56,770 nucleotides of DNA from Verrucomicrobiia bacterium Tous-C4TDCM (GCA_002304315.1 NEUO01000003.1:1-56770); one strand, 5' to 3'; counted from the stretch's first letter, positions 1 through 7,747 are shown. Notes: generated by a model from the letters alone, not told the origin. Numbers and translations: made by a program.

Positions 1-174
1 TGTAGAGTGTTTCAATCCGCGCCCCTCATGCGAGGGGCGACTGCCAGGCTGTTCTCAAGCTCTCCTAATGGTCGGTTTCAATCCGCGCCCCTCATGCGAG
101 GGGCGACTCTCCAAGTGTGACGGTTGGTTTCGCTCCCCTTGGTTTCAATCCGCGCCCCTCATGCGAGGGGCGAC
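1..174 (-). CRISPR. Type I-C CRISPR array, leader-proximal end, cut by the window edge
   Basis: Three identical 33-nt repeats lie at 9-41, 75-107 and 142-174, separated by spacers of 33 nt (42-74) and 34 nt (108-141). Bases 1-8 are the end of another spacer, so the array continues off the left edge. Read on the minus strand the repeat starts GTCGCCCCTCGC and ends GGATTGAAAC, the usual type I-C form, with an internal CCCCTCGCATGAGGGG hairpin. Orientation matches the cas genes, so transcription enters from the cas2 side. The repeat at 142-174 is therefore leader-proximal and its adjoining spacer (108-141) the most recently acquired one. Repeat identity and spacing are seen directly; type and direction follow from known I-C repeats. 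Spacer targets cannot be determined here. Confidence 0.97.
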
Positions 175-399
175 GGCGTGAGCTTGCAGGCCTTTCCTCT
201 GTAGGGAAAGAACTGAATGTTCCGCGAACCTGAGCCGAACAACGTTCGACGCCATCTCGGTTCGGTGGTTTCAAAATGTCAAAGATCTAACCACCAGTGC
301 GTTGGGCGCTTCCGCGAACCTCCCGGGGATTTCATGATCCCTTGGGGTTCGCGACGGCACTGACCGCTTTCCAGATTCAACAGATTGGCGGCGCAGCTC
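175..399 (-). promoter_or_regulatory. CRISPR leader between cas2 and the array
   Basis: This 225-nt gap between the cas2 stop and the first repeat holds no plausible gene and is where an I-C leader is expected. On the minus strand it carries AGGTTCGCGGAA twice (321-310 and 231-220) and a related GTCGCGAACCCC at 355-344. A TTGACA hexamer (282-277) lies inside an inverted repeat, GGTGGTT (264-270) with AACCACC (289-295). No convincing -10 box follows at the usual distance, so promoter assignment is tentative. The repeated motif could be a Cas1-Cas2 or host-factor contact site in spacer acquisition; that is inference. Confidence 0.75.
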
Positions 400-690
400 T
401 CAGACGACAAGCGCGCCGTCCACATCGTAGCCGTCGTTCGCCCCGTGGTGCTCCACCTTGTGATGCCAGTTGGAGCCGAGGTGGTAGAACCGGACGCTGT
501 CGGTCTTCAGATCGACGATCTCCAGAAGTCTTGAACGAAGCGCGACCAGTTGCGCCGGGTCGACCTTGCACTCGAAAACGGAGTTCTGAACGCGTTGCCC
601 GTAGTCGAGACAAGTCTTGGCGACCCGGCGCAGGCGCGATTTCCCAAGCGGGGTCACCGTGGAGACATCGTAGGTGATCAGGACATACAT
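400..690 (-). CDS. cas2: CRISPR-associated endonuclease Cas2 (type I-C)
   Basis: The 96-residue product has the length and fold signature of Cas2, the ferredoxin-like dimer that bridges two Cas1 dimers in the spacer integration complex. It begins [10 protein letters not shown], where the first strand ends in the conserved Asp, and the NSVFEC segment is typical of the second strand. It is the last gene of the operon, 6 nt after cas1 and directly before the leader. No truncation is visible. Assignment is secure from sequence pattern plus position. Confidence 0.96.
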   Translation of the reverse strand: MYVLITYDVSTVTPLGKSRLRRVAKTCLDYGQRVQNSVFECKVDPAQLVALRSRLLEIVDLKTDSVRFYHLGSNWHHKVEHHGANDGYDVDGALVV

Positions 691-696
691 GGCCGG

Positions 697-1737
697 CTAT
701 CTGGCAAGGAAGGCGGGATAGGCGTCGAGGTCACTCCGCAGATGCCGGGCGAGCAAACGGGCCTGAAGGTGGGGGAGGAGACCGATCGTGGTCTTCTCGT
801 CGAGGAAGGGGTGCAGGATCTCGTCCTGCTTCCTCTCTTGCCATGCGGTAAGCACTTTCTTGCGGGCTGCTTCTTTCAGCAGCACCGCTCCGCTCTCCTT
901 GGTCTCAAAGTCCGCGCTGTCGACTTGCTTGCGATTGAAGAGCGACAAGGCGGTGCGATCGGCCAGGATGGCGCGGAACTCCTCCATTAGATCGAGCGCC
1001 AGAGACGGCCGGCCCGGGCGGTCGCGGTGGAGGAAGCCACACTGGGCATCAAGGCCGCAGCTTTCCAGCGCGCTCCGGCAGTCGTGCATTAGCAGGCTGT
1101 AAAGGAAAGACAGCAAGGCGTTGACCGGATCGAGCGGCGGCCGACGCGATCGACCCGTCATCACGAGCGCCGGGTCGTGATTGATCATCAGATGGGGAAA
1201 GACGGCGAAGTAGGTTGCCGCTGCATCGCCTTCGATGCCCCGTAGCGAGTCGAGGCTGGTGGTGCGGGTCGCCAGGACGATCCGAACCTGGAGAAAGTCG
1301 GCCGCTTGGAGCAGGGCGCTGGCGCGGGCGGGGTCCTTGTCGCCGTGATCCCGGGCGGCGCGCATCAGGACATGGCGGGAATTCGCCAGCTTCGCCGCGA
1401 TCATGTTCGCCGCGATCGCCACTGACGCAGGTTCGTGGTCGGCACGGCGGTATTGCTCGCGGCGCAGCAGGATGTTGCCGCTGGTGAAGCCGTTCGTGCT
1501 GGCGAGGAACTTGCCGTGCGGCGTGTGGAAGGACAGGGCGACCTTGGCATCCGCGCAGGCCGCCATCAGCGAGGCGGAGGCGGAGATGTCCCAGCCGAAG
1601 CAGGCGATCCCATCCAGGTTGTGCAGCGGCACCCGCAGCTTGGACTCGCCTTCGTGGCGGACTTCGATGGCCGCGCCATCCTTGCGGAGATAGGCTCCCT
1701 CCAAGGTGACGAACAGGGTGTTGAGATGGCGTTTCAC
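697..1737 (-). CDS. cas1: CRISPR-associated endonuclease Cas1 (type I-C)
   Basis: Cas1 is the integrase of spacer acquisition. The ORF track shows 565 codons, but the extra N-terminal part is an out-of-frame reading of cas4. The family start is VKRHLNTLF, here a GTG at 1737-1735, giving 346 residues, normal for I-C Cas1. The GTG overlaps the cas4 stop (GTGA), which indicates translational coupling. An N-terminal beta domain is followed by the alpha-helical catalytic domain; the metal-binding region is visible as GIEGDAAATYF (Glu), GFLHRDRPGRPSLALDLMEE (His then Asp/Glu). No inactivating change is seen, so adaptation should be intact. Confidence 0.96.
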   Translation of the reverse strand: MKRHLNTLFVTLEGAYLRKDGAAIEVRHEGESKLRVPLHNLDGIACFGWDISASASLMAACADAKVALSFHTPHGKFLASTNGFTSGNILLRREQYRRADHEPASVAIAANMIAAKLANSRHVLMRAARDHGDKDPARASALLQAADFLQVRIVLATRTTSLDSLRGIEGDAAATYFAVFPHLMINHDPALVMTGRSRRPPLDPVNALLSFLYSLLMHDCRSALESCGLDAQCGFLHRDRPGRPSLALDLMEEFRAILADRTALSLFNRKQVDSADFETKESGAVLLKEAARKKVLTAWQERKQDEILHPFLDEKTTIGLLPHLQARLLARHLRSDLDAYPAFLAR

Positions 1738-2363
1738 GGGGCGGGGGACGGGAGGTTGGAATTGAACCAAGCCGCCGCGCCCTTCTTGAAGCGGAGGGCT
1801 TTCGGCTGGCATTGGTCGATCAAGGAACAGGCGTCGCAGCGGCGGGGATCGTATTCGGCGAGGGGTGTCGTCCCGGCGTTGAAGCAGTGGTGCACGGCCG
1901 CTGCGGTGAATTGGACGAGTAGTCGCAACTCGCCATCGAACTCGACCTCCGTCCGCCGGTGGCGCTCGCCGTAGTAAAGTGCGCCGCGGGGCACCTCGAT
2001 CCCGAGCATTTCTTCCAGGCAGAGCGCTTGCGCGCAGAGCTGCACTTCGTCGGCCCGGTGGGCTTTCGGTTTGCCCCGCTTGTATTCGACCGGAAGCACC
2101 CGGCCGTCGGCGTCGAACTCGACGATGTCGCATTGCCCGGTAATCCCCAATCGCAGTGACCGCACCGGCATCCCGCGGGTGATCCGGACGCCGGGGCGCG
2201 ACTCGTCGGGGCCGTCGTGGGCCCGGGCGTGCATCACCTTGCCTTCGGCCGTGAACTTGTTCTCCGCCCAAGCCTGCTCGACGTGGATCAGCGCGCACTG
2301 CCGCGGGCAATACAGCCAGTGCTGGAGCGCGGAGAGGGCGATGAGATGGTCTTCGTCGTGCAT
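1734..2363 (-). CDS. cas4: Cas4 RecB-like exonuclease (type I-C)
   Basis: The 209-residue protein is a Cas4 nuclease, which trims prespacers and helps select PAM-side ends with Cas1-Cas2. Four cysteines that would bind a 4Fe-4S cluster are visible: YCPRQC near residue 19 and RRCDACSLIDQC near the C terminus. The RecB-type nuclease core is present as GKVMHAR (His), GQCDIVEF (Asp) and PVEYKRGK (Glu-x-Lys). It overlaps cas1 by 4 nt. A 77-nt gap separates it from the vapC above it, so it is slightly detached from the upstream operon. Length and motifs are normal. Confidence 0.95.
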   Translation of the reverse strand: MHDEDHLIALSALQHWLYCPRQCALIHVEQAWAENKFTAEGKVMHARAHDGPDESRPGVRITRGMPVRSLRLGITGQCDIVEFDADGRVLPVEYKRGKPKAHRADEVQLCAQALCLEEMLGIEVPRGALYYGERHRRTEVEFDGELRLLVQFTAAAVHHCFNAGTTPLAEYDPRRCDACSLIDQCQPKALRFKKGAAAWFNSNLPSPAP

Positions 2364-2440
2364 GGGAGGGGAGAATCAAGACGGGAAGCAGCAAGACGGA
2401 AGACTGGAAGAATTCGGTCTGCGCGGAGATCTGCGCGGAG

Positions 2441-2851
2441 TTAGAGGAAGGGATTGACGACCCGGACGCCGTCGTAGCCCTGGCCGTGGTTCAAGTCTTC
2501 GGAGTAAATCCTGGGGCAGCCCAATTCGAGCGCGCTGGCAAGCACGAGGGAGTCCCAGTGCGAGGTCTGATAGGCTCCGTGGAGCCGCAGTGCGAGGATC
2601 AGCGTTTCGGGAGTCAGCGGGGCGATGTCCATTCGCATGAACTGCGCCAGCCAGGCCGCTTCGCTGGTGGGAGGTAGCGCGAGTTTCTTGGGATGCCGTG
2701 CAGAAACGATGAACTCGCCGAGCACTTGGACGGAAACCGCGAGACCCGGCTGACGAAGGAGTTCGCGGGCGATGCGGGTCTTTTCCGTGAGCGGCAGCAA
2801 CTCTTCCGCCGCATAGACGAGGATGTTGGTATCAACGAAGGCGTTCGGCAT
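2441..2851 (-). CDS. PIN-domain toxin (VapC family), module 1
   Basis: The 136-residue protein is a PIN-domain ribonuclease of the VapC type. The acidic active-site residues are visible: FVDTN (Asp7), LGEF (Glu), SHWDSLVLASA (Asp) and a later Asp in YSEDLNHGQ. VapC toxins cut tRNA or rRNA and are held inactive by the partner antitoxin. Its start overlaps the end of the ribbon-helix-helix gene by 20 nt, the normal antitoxin-toxin coupling. It lies between the small ORF after cas7 and cas4, co-directional with both, so read-through from the cas promoter is likely in addition to its own promoter. The RNA target cannot be told from sequence. Confidence 0.9.
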   Translation of the reverse strand: MPNAFVDTNILVYAAEELLPLTEKTRIARELLRQPGLAVSVQVLGEFIVSARHPKKLALPPTSEAAWLAQFMRMDIAPLTPETLILALRLHGAYQTSHWDSLVLASALELGCPRIYSEDLNHGQGYDGVRVVNPFL

Positions 2852-3098
2852 AGATTTCGTCGCGGGTTAAGGGAACCAAGGGTTCGGTTCTCGCGGGCTT
2901 CCGGCGTGCCCGCGCGTCGGCCTCGCGATAAAGTTTCTTGAGCGCCTCGATCCGGCTGGCTTCCCGGTCCTCGTCGCCAGTGGTCTCGCGAATGAGGATT
3001 TCCCGGACCATGGCACTCACGGAAGTGCCCTTCTCCGCCGCCTTGAGCCGCGCTTTGCGGTAGGTCTCGTCATCGATCTTGAGCGTGATGTTTTTCAT
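2832..3098 (-). CDS. Ribbon-helix-helix antitoxin paired with the PIN toxin, module 1
   Basis: The 88-residue product starts MKNITLKIDDETYRKARLKA and continues with KGTSVSAMVREIL, a strand followed by two helices as in CopG/Arc ribbon-helix-helix DNA-binding proteins. The charged C-terminal half (about 45-88) would bind and block the toxin. Its 3' end overlaps vapC by 20 nt. A palindrome directly upstream of the ATG (3100-3121) is well placed as its autoregulatory operator. Family function is well established; the specific pairing is inferred from adjacency. Confidence 0.88.
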   Translation of the reverse strand: MKNITLKIDDETYRKARLKAAEKGTSVSAMVREILIRETTGDEDREASRIEALKKLYREADARARRKPARTEPLVPLTRDEIYAERLR

Positions 3099-3099
3099 G

Positions 3100-3121
3100 A
3101 CTGTGCTGCACAGTAACTGTG
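3100..3121. promoter_or_regulatory. Palindromic operator upstream of antitoxin module 1
   Basis: ACTGTG-CTG-CACAGT is a perfect inverted repeat starting 2 nt upstream of the antitoxin ATG. A third half-site, ACTGTG, follows at 3116-3121. Spaced half-sites of this kind are typical of ribbon-helix-helix antitoxin operators, so the module probably controls itself independently of the cas promoter. Binding is inferred. Confidence 0.7.
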
Positions 3122-3203
3122 CGGGGGCTTCGCGTCAACGGGGTGGGTTCGGGGTGGATGGGGATTCGTTTATTTCTTTCAGCGGTAGGGGTTTGCTGTG
3201 CGG

Positions 3204-3536
3204 TCACTCGGACCGGGCGAGGATTTGCTGCCAACGGTCCGACGTGATGAATACCGGTCCGGCTTGGCCGGACTGGGTTTCGTCTTCTTGCACCCACCAG
3301 CCGTCGGCGAGGGTGGCCAGATCACGGAAATACTTCGACATGCTCTCCGTGACCTCGAACCGGTTGAACAACTTGTGTCAGTTGAAGGCCATGTCCCAAA
3401 CTTCGAACTCCAAGCCGTCGATCCACGGCTCAGCATAGAATTCTTGCGAGAGCATTTTCATCCGGAACAGCAGCACTTCCGAGGCGAGCGCCGCCCGGCT
3501 GATCATGCCGTCGGAGGGGTCGAGGTCATCGCTCAT
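3204..3536 (-). pseudogene. Small ORF after cas7, interrupted by an in-frame TGA
   Basis: Three nt after the cas7 stop an ATG (3536-3534) opens a reading frame that codes sensibly for 110 residues apart from one TGA at codon 53 (3380-3378). The halves read MSDDLDPSDGMIS..WDMAFN and HKLFNRFEVTESMSKYF..ADGWWVQEDE..GPVFITSDRWQQ. The second half resembles small bacterial proteins with a WWV-acidic-GPVFI pattern; I do not recognise a named family. No membrane segment or signal peptide is seen. The frame is absent from the supplied ORF track because of the stop. The simplest reading is a nonsense mutation; a sequencing error or UGA recoding is possible. Confidence 0.65.
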
Positions 3537-3539
3537 GAC

Positions 3540-4490
3540 TCAGATGCGGCGGATCAGGGTGATGCCGTTGCCGAGATCCTTGGATTCGCCGGGCTTGATG
3601 AAATCGTCGAGCGGGATGCCGTCGAAGGTGATGCGCTTGGCGTAGTCGGAGAACTTTCGAGGCGGCTTGCCGTTCTCGGCCGGAGAGTCCTCGAAGGACT
3701 CGATCTTCAGCCGGTCGAAGAGAGAGTGGCTGGGGGCCTTGCCAAGCTGGTTCTCGTGCTTGAAAACGAGCAGGCCTCGCGGAGCCATGCTGCCGGCGGG
3801 ACGGGCGGCGGATTGGTCGAACTGGAAGGCGTTCTCTAGGGCTTGGAAGAAGAGTTCGAGGTCTACGTCTTCGGAAAACCCGGTTTGATCGGCGAGGAAG
3901 GGGTTCACGAAGCCGTGGGTCTGATAGAGAGCGTAGGGAACGGTGAATTTGCGGCCCATGGTGCGGTTGTCGCCCTGCTGGGCCTCGGCTTCCTTCTCAG
4001 TTGCGACGGCCATGCGGGTAATGGCGTGCTCGCTGATGACGATGGGATCGATGGAGCGAGAGAAACTAAGCTGGATCGGCCCGCGGACTTGGCCACAGTT
4101 GACTGCGAGGCTCATGACGGCCCCGAAAGTACGGACGTCGTAGAAGTTCTGGCACATCCATTGGCGGGCGGCTTCGACTTCGTCGCCACTGCCTTTTCTC
4201 TTGCCGGCCTTTGCCTCGCTCTGCTCGACGCCGTTTTCCTTGATTGCTTGGTAGGCTTTTTCGTGAGCACGGATGAGGACGCCCTTCTCTTTCACGTAGA
4301 TGTCGTAGCCAGGCGCGTCCTTTTTGACGACGTCCACATAATTGCGCACCTTGCGTTTGATGCAGACGTCGGTGATGAGGCCTTGGCCTGATTCGGTGTC
4401 AACGCGGGGAAGATTGCCAGCATCGGGATCGCCGTTCGGGTTGGCGTCGGATGCTTCGAAGAGGTAGATGAAGTCGTAGCGGTGGTTCAT
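3540..4490 (-). CDS. cas7: Cas7/Csd2, Cascade backbone subunit (type I-C)
   Basis: The 316-residue protein is the I-C Cas7 (Csd2), copies of which form the helical backbone of Cascade on the crRNA spacer. It starts [20 protein letters not shown], where the family's 'D..NPNGDP' pattern is clear, and continues with [13 protein letters not shown] and a [14 protein letters not shown] core strand. Length is close to family norm and no defect is visible. It follows cas8c by 32 nt and precedes the interrupted small ORF by 3 nt. Confidence 0.96.
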   Translation of the reverse strand: MNHRYDFIYLFEASDANPNGDPDAGNLPRVDTESGQGLITDVCIKRKVRNYVDVVKKDAPGYDIYVKEKGVLIRAHEKAYQAIKENGVEQSEAKAGKRKGSGDEVEAARQWMCQNFYDVRTFGAVMSLAVNCGQVRGPIQLSFSRSIDPIVISEHAITRMAVATEKEAEAQQGDNRTMGRKFTVPYALYQTHGFVNPFLADQTGFSEDVDLELFFQALENAFQFDQSAARPAGSMAPRGLLVFKHENQLGKAPSHSLFDRLKIESFEDSPAENGKPPRKFSDYAKRITFDGIPLDDFIKPGESKDLGNGITLIRRI

Positions 4491-4522
4491 GGTGAGGTGA
4501 TTGTGAATGGTTAGAGATGGAT

Positions 4523-4954
4523 TCAGGATTTGTTGCCGTCAGTCGGTTCAATGGGTTCAGCTTCCCCATCCTTGGGTTTACTCGGGTAAAAGGCTTTTCG
4601 CTGATGGTAATATCCGAGCGCGAATTGAGCCTGATTCTGGAGATTGAGGTGAGCGGGAAAATCGGTGAGGCAGTCGAGGATGTTCTGGCAGAGGATTTCC
4701 CTGCCGTTCTTGCGCTTTAAGGCGTTCTCCGAGCCGATCTTTGAAGCCCATTCTGACTGCGCTTTACCGAGGTGATTGGGATACATCCGCAGAAGACGAC
4801 CGAAGACAGCGCGCGGAGTGGCCGAGGCGCTGGAGTAGAAACGGTCACGGATGGTGGCATTGATGTTCGGGAGGGCGTCCTGCTGAGTTTTTTCGAGGAC
4901 CGCAAACAGCCTGCCGAGTAGATAGCCGGGGTTGGTGCTGGTTTCGTCTAACAT
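4523..4954 (-). CDS. Probable Cas11c small subunit made from an internal start of cas8c
   Basis: In type I-C systems the small Cascade subunit Cas11c is translated from an internal start near the 3' end of cas8c. Here an in-frame ATG at 4954-4952 opens [18 protein letters not shown], which matches the expected junction, and gives 143 residues rich in helix-forming sequence ([20 protein letters not shown]). No clear Shine-Dalgarno sequence is visible upstream. If used, this start lies far past the TAG at 6298, so Cas11c synthesis could survive that mutation. Internal initiation is known for the family; the position here is inferred. Confidence 0.42.
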   Translation of the reverse strand: MLDETSTNPGYLLGRLFAVLEKTQQDALPNINATIRDRFYSSASATPRAVFGRLLRMYPNHLGKAQSEWASKIGSENALKRKNGREILCQNILDCLTDFPAHLNLQNQAQFALGYYHQRKAFYPSKPKDGEAEPIEPTDGNKS

Positions 4955-6373
4955 GATGGTGATGGGGTAATGATGGTTGCGGATGAGCCAGGCTTTGAGG
5001 ATGGAGGCTTTGAGGTAGCTGACCTCGCGTTCAGCTCTGATGCGATTGAGGACGGTCGTGACCAGAGAAGCGGGATAGTCGGAGCCGAGGAGAATGGACC
5101 TCATGAGTCCGCCGCCGAGCAGGGGCGGAATCCCGTCGGCTTCCCGGGCGGTCTGGCGGAGAATCTGGTAGGACGAAGGGTGGACGGGTTCTGGATTCTT
5201 CGAATTGGTTTCGTCCCATTGGCGGACCAGTTCTAGTTGGGCGAGGTGAAGTCTGAGATTGTCGATGAGTTCTCCGAGTTGGCCGGTGTGCCAGAAGCGA
5301 ACGGAGAGGCGGGACGCATTGGGGGAGAGCCCGAGAATGTAATAAGGCACCTTGGCGTCGCCGAGGTCATCGTTGCCGAGGGTTCCGCGGGCGATCTTCC
5401 CGAGGATTCTTTCGACCCTTTGTTTGGTGCCAATGTCTTCCGCCTCAGGGGTGCCGGACATCATCCATGGAAACAGGGCTTCGGCCGGGGTCGCTTCCGC
5501 GGTCCAGAAGACCGTGGTGGCGTCGCCGACGCGGAAGCGGCGCTCCTTGCGGGCGAGAAGCCAGTTGAGAGCATTGCAGTAGGCGAACGCCGCGGTTTCG
5601 GAGACGGGTGAGTTGAGTCCCTGTTCTTTGCCGAGGGAGGCGAAGGCGTTTAGATTGAACGAAACTAGCTTCGCCCCCGAGCTTTGCGCTCCCGCCACCC
5701 CTTTGATCGCCGGGTCGTGGAGCTGGGCAAGAGCGGCGGATCTCCCAGTGACCAGGCAGAAGCCTTTCTCTCCCTCTCGGTCGATAGAGCTTTGTTCAGC
5801 CCACCACCGGGAGATCGAAGGAGCCTGGTGGACGTATCTGGGATTTCCGCTGATTTGGAAGACTCCGAAGCCCGAGGTAATCCCTTGAAGCTGCGGGTGG
5901 TCAGAGGAGCGTTCGGGCGTCCAAGTTTTCAGGAAACTGCACACCGCCGAGAAGTCCCGGCTGTCGAACAAAGCTTCAAGGTCGAGATGCCGCTTTCTGA
6001 AGGCCTCGAATGAGGCGATTGTCCGGACTTTCTCCTTTTCTCGCTCGGCTTCGGACTTTTTCGGATCTTCGGGTTTGAATCCAAGCATGTAGCCTGTGTT
6101 ATCCCAGAGAAAGCACGGGTTAAGTCCTTGTCCGGGAGGTTTGGCCTGACCAGGAACAAGAAGCGAGAGCGGACGAACGGTCTTCTTCTCTTTGCCGTTT
6201 TTGCCAATTTCAATGGTTTCGATCCGGCGCGGCTCAATGGAGACCAAACTACCGTCGTCCTTGATGACAACGCAGAAACTGATGTTCTGTAGGCTCTAGC
6301 CAGGCGTAGGAAGGCCGTTGTCGGGGTCCTCGGAAAGCCGCTCATAGAGATTGTTCAGACATTGAAGGATCAT
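4523..6373 (-). pseudogene. cas8c: Cas8c/Csd1, large Cascade subunit, with in-frame TAG at codon 26
   Basis: Cas8c recognises the PAM and recruits Cas3. The ORF track starts this gene at a TTG (6247, 574 residues), but the family N terminus lies upstream in the same frame from an ATG at 6373-6371: MILQCLNNLYERLSEDP..LPTPG, then TAG (6298-6296), then SLQNISFCVVIKDDGSLVSI. Csd1 proteins keep this segment continuous, and one base change (TAC/TAT to TAG) explains the gap. The ATG is 6 nt after the cas5 stop, as in an intact operon. The rest of the 616-codon frame, including the C-terminal small-subunit part, is open. Either it is a nonsense allele, a base-call error, or a shortened protein is made from the TTG. 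Confidence 0.88.
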
Positions 6374-6379
6374 GACGGC

Positions 6380-7129
6380 TTAAGCGTTGACGGTGTGGAA
6401 AGGCGGCACTTCGACGACCCCGTTCTCGAGCTTGGCATTGAAGAACCGCGGTTCGGCACGGACGCGTTTTCCTTGGCCGGTGAGGAAGCTGTCTTTGGCC
6501 TTCTTGTCGGCAGGCAGGTAGGCGATGTCGTGGAGCATCCAGCCGAGTTCCTTGTTTCGTTGCTCGGGCGGAAGTTCGCAGGCCGGGAGGAGATCGGTGT
6601 CGCCGAGAAGGGTGAAGCGGGCGGGGAACTCGCGGTTACCGAGGCAGGGTTGGTGGAAGCATTGGCCGGAGCGGGCACGGCGAGTGAACATGTCGAGGTG
6701 CTTGCCTTCGCAGTCCTTGGCGGGGAGTTCCAGGCCGCCGCGTTCGAAACGGAAGTCGAGGATCTCGAAACGGGCTTCGATGATGTAGGCTACATTCCGC
6801 AGCAGCGTTGAGGCGCGCTGTTGCCGGGTCTTTGGATCGTCAGCGAAGATCCCAATAGTTGCCACTGATTCGCCTTTCATGGCGGCGGCTGTGGGTGCGC
6901 TGGCTTTGGCTCCGACTTCGTTGCGCCGGATGTTGGTGAAGCGGATCGGCTTGAGGACGTGGATGCGGTCGATGATCCAGCGGATCTGCGGCTTCCAGTA
7001 GATCGCTTCGAGGATCCCGCGGGCCGCGGAAGGGGTGATGACGTCGTAGGAGACGCGTTCGACCTTCATTTCCGGCCGGGTGAAGCAGGCGAAGTCGCCT
7101 TCGATGTGGAGCTTGATGCCGAAGGACAT
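6380..7129 (-). CDS. cas5: Cas5d/Cas5c, crRNA-processing Cascade subunit (type I-C)
   Basis: In type I-C, Cas5 replaces Cas6 and cuts pre-crRNA, then stays on the 5' handle. The 249-residue protein shows the family pattern: MSFGIKLHIEGDFACFTRPEM, YDVITPSAARGILEAIYWKP with the active-site Tyr region, and a Lys-His pair in CEGKHLDMFTRRARSG. It starts 6 nt after vapC-2 and ends 6 nt before the cas8c ATG. No defect is seen. A decayed copy of its first codons is present upstream of cas3. Confidence 0.96.
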   Translation of the reverse strand: MSFGIKLHIEGDFACFTRPEMKVERVSYDVITPSAARGILEAIYWKPQIRWIIDRIHVLKPIRFTNIRRNEVGAKASAPTAAAMKGESVATIGIFADDPKTRQQRASTLLRNVAYIIEARFEILDFRFERGGLELPAKDCEGKHLDMFTRRARSGQCFHQPCLGNREFPARFTLLGDTDLLPACELPPEQRNKELGWMLHDIAYLPADKKAKDSFLTGQGKRVRAEPRFFNAKLENGVVEVPPFHTVNA

Positions 7130-7135
7130 GGGGAT

Positions 7136-7522
7136 TCAGGGTTTGATCTTGGGGAAGTAGCGGACGTGAGGCAGGCCTTTGAAATCGGCGTCCTGGGTCC
7201 AGAGCGTGGCCTTGTGGGCCAGCGTGATGGCGTAGATCAGGGAGTCTGCCAGCGGGAGCTTGTGCTTAATGAAAAGGTCGGCGGCGGCGACGGCGATTTC
7301 CTCGTCAATGCCGATCACGATGCCGGAGCGCATCGAAAGGGTGACTTCGTCCGCCTTCGCTTGGCCGCGTTTCTGGAGCGCGATCTTGCGAACCTCCGTG
7401 ATCACGATGGTCGGGACGATCAGCTCGGGCAGCTTCAGGAGAATGGGGCGGAAATGTGGGGTATTGGGGCCTTCGTCGAGGCACTCGCACCACGCGCTCG
7501 AATCGAGGATGTCGAGTTTCAT
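7136..7522 (-). CDS. PIN-domain toxin (VapC family), module 2
   Basis: The 128-residue protein is a second VapC-type PIN ribonuclease, clearly different in sequence from module 1. Acidic residues are placed as expected: LDSSAW (Asp), VITEVRK (Glu), PLADSLIYAITLA (Asp) and TQDADFKGL (Asp). It follows the AbrB-type antitoxin by 12 nt and precedes cas5 by 6 nt, so it is embedded between cas3 and the Cascade genes with operon-tight spacing. Its last 38 codons recur in degenerate form upstream of cas3 (10474 onward). Confidence 0.9.
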   Translation of the reverse strand: MKLDILDSSAWCECLDEGPNTPHFRPILLKLPELIVPTIVITEVRKIALQKRGQAKADEVTLSMRSGIVIGIDEEIAVAAADLFIKHKLPLADSLIYAITLAHKATLWTQDADFKGLPHVRYFPKIKP

Positions 7523-7534
7523 GGGGCGTTAGTT

Positions 7535-7747
7535 TCAGATGTCCCGATCCGCTTCCCTCCTAAAATCAAGCGGCTCGTCGCCTTTCAAGAATCCAATGAG
7601 CTGCTCCGGTGTAAGGATGGGCCTGAGTTCGATGTGGCCGTCTTTTTCGACGACGTTGAGCCGCTGGCCGGGTTTCAAGTTTAAGGCCTGCCGGACATCC
7701 TTTGGGATGACGACTTGGAACTTGGGTGATAGAAGTGAGGTTGTCAT
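7535..7747 (-). CDS. AbrB/MazE-type (SpoVT-like) antitoxin, module 2
   Basis: The 70-residue protein starts MTTSLLSPKFQVVIPKDVRQ, the swapped-hairpin AbrB DNA-binding fold, with LKPGQRLNVVEKDG as the second half of that domain. The acidic tail (about 45-70) would contact the toxin. It starts 48 nt after the cas3 stop and is followed 12 nt later by the PIN toxin. No obvious palindrome is visible in the 48-nt gap, so unlike module 1 it may depend on cas transcription. The pairing is inferred from adjacency. Confidence 0.88.
   Translation of the reverse strand: MTTSLLSPKFQVVIPKDVRQALNLKPGQRLNVVEKDGHIELRPILTPEQLIGFLKGDEPLDFRREADRDI

Noticed and set aside
297-677. Plus-strand ORF of 126 codons over the leader and cas2
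   Set aside because: It is the shadow of cas2 on the opposite strand, Arg/Pro-rich and without any family pattern.
3378-3380. Selenocysteine insertion at the TGA of the ORF after cas7
   Set aside because: No clear SECIS-like hairpin follows the TGA and the surroundings do not resemble a redox motif; a nonsense mutation is simpler.
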